Shown here: positions 59,154-64,000 of the stretch, in pieces
How the letters are laid out: each line of letters opens with the position of its first letter
How positions within the stretch are numbered: the first letter of the stretch is position 1
Assembly: GCA_964017145.1 (NCBI GenBank)
Contig: OZ024847.1
Coordinates: forward strand, 186,001 to 250,000
From: Agrocybe praecox
Lineage: Eukaryota; Basidiomycota; Agaricomycetes; Agaricales; Agrocybaceae
Reading direction: 5' to 3'
Length of the DNA: 64,000 nt
Translations under genes and position numbers: made by a program
The notes under the pieces: generated by a model
What the model saw: the letters and a program-made list of their open reading frames with translations, nothing else
What the model was told of the DNA's origin: nothing
Database searches by the model: none

Positions 59154-60183
59154 CCATTCTTTACCTTAAATTATCCTCCTTGTGCCTGTTTATGTGTACC
59201 ACAGTAGCAATTGAGTATGGTGTGACATTAGCCCTTTGACTCCTGGCTATATACTGAATATTATGTTGAGCGTGGGACTGCGCACTTCGCTGTGTGTCCG
59301 GACGGCGTATTTGTTCAATTTCCGATTGTACACAAGGTGCGTGTACCTTACAGCTGGCATATTATAGAGCAAAGTACTGTGACTAGTATTCATATATGTA
59401 ATACTTCAATACATATTACTATTTATATACCACTGCATGGGCTTATTACAGTCGTCCAGATGTCCGAATTGTTCTTGTATGTCACGGCGTCCACGATGAG
59501 GACCCTTGTGCTCACCGAGAGAGGTAGCGCGTCGAGAGTGCGGTGGTTGATTAGCTTCACCACCACAAATCTGGTCGTGACTCCTTGAGAATCACACCGT
59601 AGGAGGAAGAGGGTCGACGACAACCCGATCATCACTGCCAACGACGCGACGCGCTGGTTCCAAAATAAACCATATGCATGACCCCCGACTCCCGAGCGGC
59701 CGAGCGCCAGCCACATGACTAGAACCAGCCAGCCAGCCACATGATGAGTGACGGCCATCCATTTTTTAGCTTTTGCGGATATTTAAATTCGTTCCGCCGA
59801 CGACGATCGACTACTACTAGTACAACGGGGACGGCAAGCAGAGAATGTCCAACGTAGGTGCTGAAGCAAATTCGAAGCTGAAGGTGTAGGAGAACTTTGC
59901 GTCGGGTCTGCTAGAGACAGACACTTCCCTTGGACTTTTGACTTTGGATCAGTGGTTGTGTCGCTCTTTTGCTTACGGACGCCGAAGGTTCTACTTCTCC
60001 AAAGCTCGTTGTTGTTATTTGAACCTGGACTTTGACTATCATTTCTTCTCTTCGCCTTCGCTCGGACGACAAAGACATAATACCACAAACATACCGCACA
60101 CGACATACCGAGTATACCGCGTATATACCGAAAAAATATCATACACAACCAACGACTTCTAATAACCACAACCGAACCAAAAA
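59154..60183. other. Unit D spacer
   Basis: Matches the corresponding regions of units A and C: CATTAGCCCTTTGACTC, GAGGGTCGACGACAACCCG, GCTGAAGGTGTAGGAGAAC. No independent gene seen. Confidence 0.55.
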
Positions 60184-63133
60184 ATGACATCAACCATATC
60201 CCGGTGCATCCACCTGCATCCAACAAGATGCAGACAACAACAACACGCGCTCATCGCGTCTGCCGCGTCGTACTTCTCTTCTTCGTCTTCTTCGTCGTCT
60301 GCAACCTTTGGGTTGTCTTAGGGTGAAACGATCTGAAGTCGTTTGAGTTCGAAAGAAAGAGTGAGACGAGTCGGAATCGTCTCGGGGGTCCAAACCAAAA
60401 TGACAAGGAATGTATGAGGTTGTATGAGGTGTGTTAAGAGAGTGGAAGTCAGAACGACGATGTAATCGTTCTGGACAGCGAGCAAAGAGAGAAAATATGT
60501 TAAGATGATGGCCTAGACGTTGGCGCTGCGTGTGCTCGACGTCGTAGAGAACTGAGAAGGTAAATGGGTCGTATATTTCGCTGAGGAAAGTACAGACAAT
60601 CCTCGAGTATTTAAACCTATTCTACTTGTCCGAATTCTACTAATGAGTGGTCCGATTTTCCGAATTAAAATAAAGGGGTGAGACGATCTGAATAGTCTAG
60701 ACATGCCAGCAACATTGCGATAGGGGGTGACAAAAGAGAAAAAGAAATAGTTCGATAAATTCAGAGGAAAGCTTGAGAAAGCGATGGGAAGGTGATTATT
60801 TCAGGGAATATTAGTGAAAGATAAGGTAAACGGAAGCGAATGTAGTCTATCCTAGAAGGGAATATGAATATAAAAGGGAAAGTTACATGACACGTACGAA
60901 AAGAAATTTTAAATATGCCCGATTGGAGTAGGTTAAGGGTTCGTATTTGACGTGGCATGTGTTTACGAGGTCGTTCTTGCTTAATTAGGAGTGTGACGGA
61001 TATACGTACATAGTCGGTTATGCTTCGGAGGGATGAGAAAGGAAATTCTTTGCTCGGTAGGGTTCGCCGATGGTTGACAAGCATCGAGGAGACTAATTTT
61101 TCACAAGTCCACTTCGGAGTTCGTTCCTTTTGATGGCATCACGGCATAACTCCGGCGCGTTGTGTACAGCGTCGAATGGTGTCATTTTTGTTCTTTTCGG
61201 CCGTACACCTGGTGGGCTCCCCACAAGGGTGTAGGCTTAGGGAGACTTAGAGCACCAGGACTTGCAGCAGCACTACGAACGAGAAAATTCCGTATGGCGA
61301 TGGCGATGTTCCATAGTACGCCTGTTGGGATGTATGGTATGTGTTTTTTTTTGCTTCGAGCCTTTGATTCTTTCCGTACGTTTTGTTTTTTTTCTATATT
61401 TTTTTCTGTATATTTCTTTTCCTTACGTGTTCTCTACGTAGTACTTACTTTCCCTTCGTCTTTTCTTTCCTTTCTCTCCCATCTTTTCTCCCTTTCCCTC
61501 TCATCTTTTTGCGCATCCTCTCGTTTGTCAGCGTCCGCTGAACCCTTCTTTCCATATTTCTCCTCACCCTTTTTTACTACCCGCCTTCCCATCTTGCATA
61601 ATTCGTGAAATGCAACGACTAACCTACTTTTATTTCCCAAAGAAATAGCATCACGGAATAAAAGATCCTCTCCATCCTCCCCAAAATCCTCCTCAAACCC
61701 AAAATCAAAACTAAAATTCCCCCCAAAAAAACCAAACTAAAACTCCCACCAAAATCATCATCATCATCCAAGTCTAAGAAAAACACGTCGTCATCGTCGT
61801 CGAAATTGGCTCCTTTGTCGGCTGTTAGGACTTCCTTTTATGATGGGAAGACGGACAGGAATAGGTACCCCTCAGGACAAGGACAAGGCTTGATCGGGGT
61901 CCTAGAGGAAGAGATGCTGGAAGAGACGGAGGAGGAAGAGACGGAGGAGGAAGAGAAAGAGGCGAAGACAACGACAAACCCTAGTCGTATAAATCCCGTT
62001 CGAGGATGTACGCTCGGGAGAATGAGAAGCAGGAAACTACTAGAGGCCCAAGGAGGGGTGAGAGAGGAGACCGAGAAGGGGTGATAGGGAAGACAGAAGG
62101 GCGAGCAACAAGTAATTTGAGCCTGAGCCTGAGCCTGTACGACGGTCTCCGCCAGCGTCAAAGTCGGCACGTGTAACAGCCGTCCTAGACTCAACCAAAC
62201 ACGCTCTGTCCTCCTCCACCAGCACCACTTCTTCTCCAAACTCCTCAAAGTCAAACACAAAATTCGCGCGCGACGAAGCGCCCCACGTCGACTTCTCACA
62301 CGTCCCAAATCCCAATCGGGGCGCCACACCAAGAGATAGTCGGGCTCCTCATATGGTCCCACACGGCGAGGTGCCGCCCAGGCGAAGGAGGCGGGATGCC
62401 GTTGGTCGTGGTGCAGCCCCCGCCGCCGCTGTTGGCGCGCGCGGGGTGCATGGAGTGAGAAGGAAGGGGCAAGGGCAGGACGGTGCAGAAGAAGGGCAAA
62501 GAGGAGGAAGAGGGAAATACAACGACCGCCCGCTGTTCGATGCCGAAGGGACGTTCAGAGGGACCGAGGAGATCTTTGATAGGTCTCCTTATTCTTCCCC
62601 CTCATCACCCTCATCCCAGTCATCACCCTCGCCCTCAAACGCTCCAGACACCGTATCAAGCGCGATCCGCGACGCCCTCGCCCGCTCCGAAGAGCGCGTT
62701 GTGGGTGCGCCCATTGGGGAACACGGCCGTTCAGACATATTGAGAGGGGGTGTTGAGGGCTTTGGAGGTTGCTGGGGCTAGGGAGGGTCCTTACGCTGGT
62801 TCTGGTCCTTATGCTGGTCGTGGTCCTTACTCTCGTTCTGGTTCTGGTTCGAGTGGAGCAGCAGCAGCGGGTGGTGGTGGAAATGAAGGAAGAGGATGGG
62901 GAGAAAGAGAGGTATACGCATTCAGACAACGCAAGGCGGACGACGACCTCGGGTCCGTGTTGGGTGAAGTCGAGGATGCGAAGAGGCGTGCTTCGAATGG
63001 GGCTGGCAGCACCAGCACCAACAATACTTCACGTCCGCCTGTGCCGCAGATGTCGATGAAGACGCAAGTGGCGGGGATGCCTACGCCTACACGCACAACG
63101 AAATTATCCTCGAAGGGATCGAAGAGAGTCTAA
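60184..63133 (+). pseudogene. Broken multi-copy gene, unit D
   Basis: MTSTLSRCIHLHPTRCRQ and a serine-rich stretch are separated from the leader MAMFHSTPVGMYG (about 61304) by a segment missing from the other units. After the GTATGT donor and intron, the basic exon (SRNKRSSPSSPKSS) soon reaches stops. Later frames give RDGGGRDGGG-type repeats, TSSPNSSKSNTKFARDEAPHVDF, GATPRDSRAPHM, KYNDRPLFDAEGTFRGTEE, SAIRDALARSEERVVGAPIG, GPYAGSGPYAGRGPYS and an end with PQMSMKTQVAG and SSKGSKRV. Comparison with unit C shows which frames were once coding; both copies have independent frame breaks. Function of the ancestor unknown. Confidence 0.5.
60316..61225. mobile_element. Insertion of about 0.9 kb in the unit D broken gene
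   Basis: Units B and C read from the TCTGCACCCTTT sequence to AGAGCACCAGGACTTGC within about 60 bp. Unit D has about 0.9 kb extra. The inserted DNA contains GGGTGAAACGATCTGAA at its left and GGGTGAGACGATCTGAA at 60676, and no recognised gene. The ends were not resolved to the base. Confidence 0.5.
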
Positions 63134-63180
63134 AGAGGGGCCATGACGGAGGGGGCTTTATAGACCTACGAAATTGGTAC

Positions 63181-63649
63181 AATCCATACTTTCGTTTGAA
63201 CGCGCGTATCTATTTTGCCTGAGTCCCTATACTAGTCACATGTTCGTCGTGTCGTTAAATTGGTCAAATGGAAATAGTCCCCTTCTTGGACCATACCATG
63301 ACCCGAATGCACGAAAGGGCTTTGCTAACGAGATAAGTAGTTGATCACTTTTGTTGTGAAGAAAGATAAACCGCGATGTAAGCTAGGAGTCCTCCCCTAT
63401 TAATACATACATACGTACACTAATACGGCCTATTTGGTAAGTAAGCACTACGAGGAAGACGGTCGACTATTACCCTACATAAGTACACCGATGCGACGAC
63501 GCGTAAGTACGTCCTAAAATAGATCACTTGGTTTGAGGCCATCGATGCGGCAATACGAGTCACCACCTTTTTTAACTTGATTGCTCTGGGTGTTTTATTC
63601 TTTACAACTTCCGCCAATTTTTTTGGGGGGGATGCTAAACCCCGAAGGA
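63181..63649. repeat. Copy of the dispersed repeat also found at 37.0-37.3 kb
   Basis: 63340-63530 matches 37040-37250 (GATGTAAGCTAGGAGTCCTC, CCTATTTGG, CGACGACGCGTAAGTACGTCC). No gene. Confidence 0.6.
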
Positions 63650-64000
63650 TTATCTCTGAGATTTGGTGGCCGCTTGTCGTCTTGAACCAGTTCTGTCTAC
63701 AGAACGCCCCATCGCAACTCTGAAAATAATGGGAGCAAGAGCTTATGTATTTCAGGTGAGCTTTACTTTTGACATATTCTAATAGTCCCCTGGGACTCAC
63801 AATAAATGTTTTGTATGTGGACTCAAGTCCATTGCTATACGGCAAGCCACATCCCCGAAAGACAGATAAAATGACCCCAATTATACCTAAAGGGAGAGCT
63901 GATTCAACGAGAACCTCAATGATTCCAGTGTATTGACGCATTGACGATCGAAGCTGAGGGACTTCCTGAGATAGGAGGCTAGCGTTTCGATGAGCGGAGT
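63650..64000 (-). pseudogene. 3' part of a related 7TM-family gene, 5' end outside the window
   Basis: On the minus strand a frame from the window edge reads SMRQYTGIIEVLVESALPLG and IIGVILSVF, the sixth-helix region of a second common agaricomycete 7TM group (YTGI..VESALPL). After an intron-like GTGAGT (near 63801), the sequence LAPIIFRVAMGRSVDR and a polar tail to a TAA at 63652-63650 match the usual C terminus (P.LIIFRVAMGRS). The phases of the best donor (phase 0) and acceptor (phase 1) do not agree, so the copy may be broken or the junction misread. Confidence 0.45.

Larger units (their letters stand above)
57465..63180 (+). repeat. Segmental duplication unit D
   Basis: Shares its upstream block with unit A and its broken gene with unit C. 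It carries an extra segment of about 0.9 kb at 60316-61225 inside the broken gene's 5' part. Confidence 0.72.

Noticed and set aside
1..64000. tRNA, rRNA and CRISPR-like arrays
   Set aside because: No cloverleaf-compatible sequence, rRNA segment or regularly spaced direct repeats with unique spacers were seen. The repeats present are transposon-like or segmental.

Overview
The window looks like genomic DNA of an agaricomycete basidiomycete. Every confident gene is split by many short (about 45-65 nt) introns. The gene content also fits: a 12-exon fungal cytochrome P450, an ABCG half-transporter with introns inside its P-loop, small secreted cysteine-rich proteins, and a large expansion of an uncharacterised seven-helix membrane family. 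No species can be named from the sequence alone. Exon coordinates were assembled by hand from splice signals, reading-frame continuity and comparison between paralogues in the window.

Left third (1-19.6 kb): an array of 7TM genes in mixed orientation. It holds a 3' fragment (41-712, +), complete genes at 4385-5656 (+), 6708-8064 (-) and 9799-11129 (+), and a copy with one in-frame stop at a conserved tryptophan (18259-19553, -). Between them sit a small two-exon gene (12764-13146) and an intact P450 (14616-16853). Two inverted-repeat elements lie at 1.4 and 2.1-2.8 kb.

Middle (22-32 kb): a more ordinary island. It contains a FAR-17a/AIG1-like membrane protein (23841-25478), the Qb-SNARE Vti1 (26041-26965), an ABCG half-transporter (27684-30708) and a lysine-rich secreted protein on the minus strand (30979-31540).

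32.3-36.4 kb: two apparently identical copies of a secreted cysteine-rich protein gene lie head to head in 857-bp inverted arms around a spacer. A 200-N gap falls in this spacer. The 1128 bp before the gap is repeated after it, starting and stopping exactly at the contig ends, so the apparent tandem spacer is most likely unmerged contig overlap while the inverted duplication itself may be real.

Right part (37-63.2 kb): four diverged repeats of a 4-6 kb unit (A-D). Each begins with an intact 7TM gene of a second clade (38166, 44455, 50889, 57895). All four share a GC-AG first intron where the left-hand clade uses GT. Each 7TM gene is followed by a broken gene with a mitochondrial-leader-like N terminus and low-complexity sequence. 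Individual units carry different insertions, one with clear empty sites in the sister units. A fragment of a related 7TM gene closes the window.

The most interesting overall signal is this rapid, segmental-duplication-driven expansion of a seven-helix membrane family: eight loci that read as complete or 3'-partial genes, one with a nonsense codon, plus relics. No function can be assigned from sequence alone.
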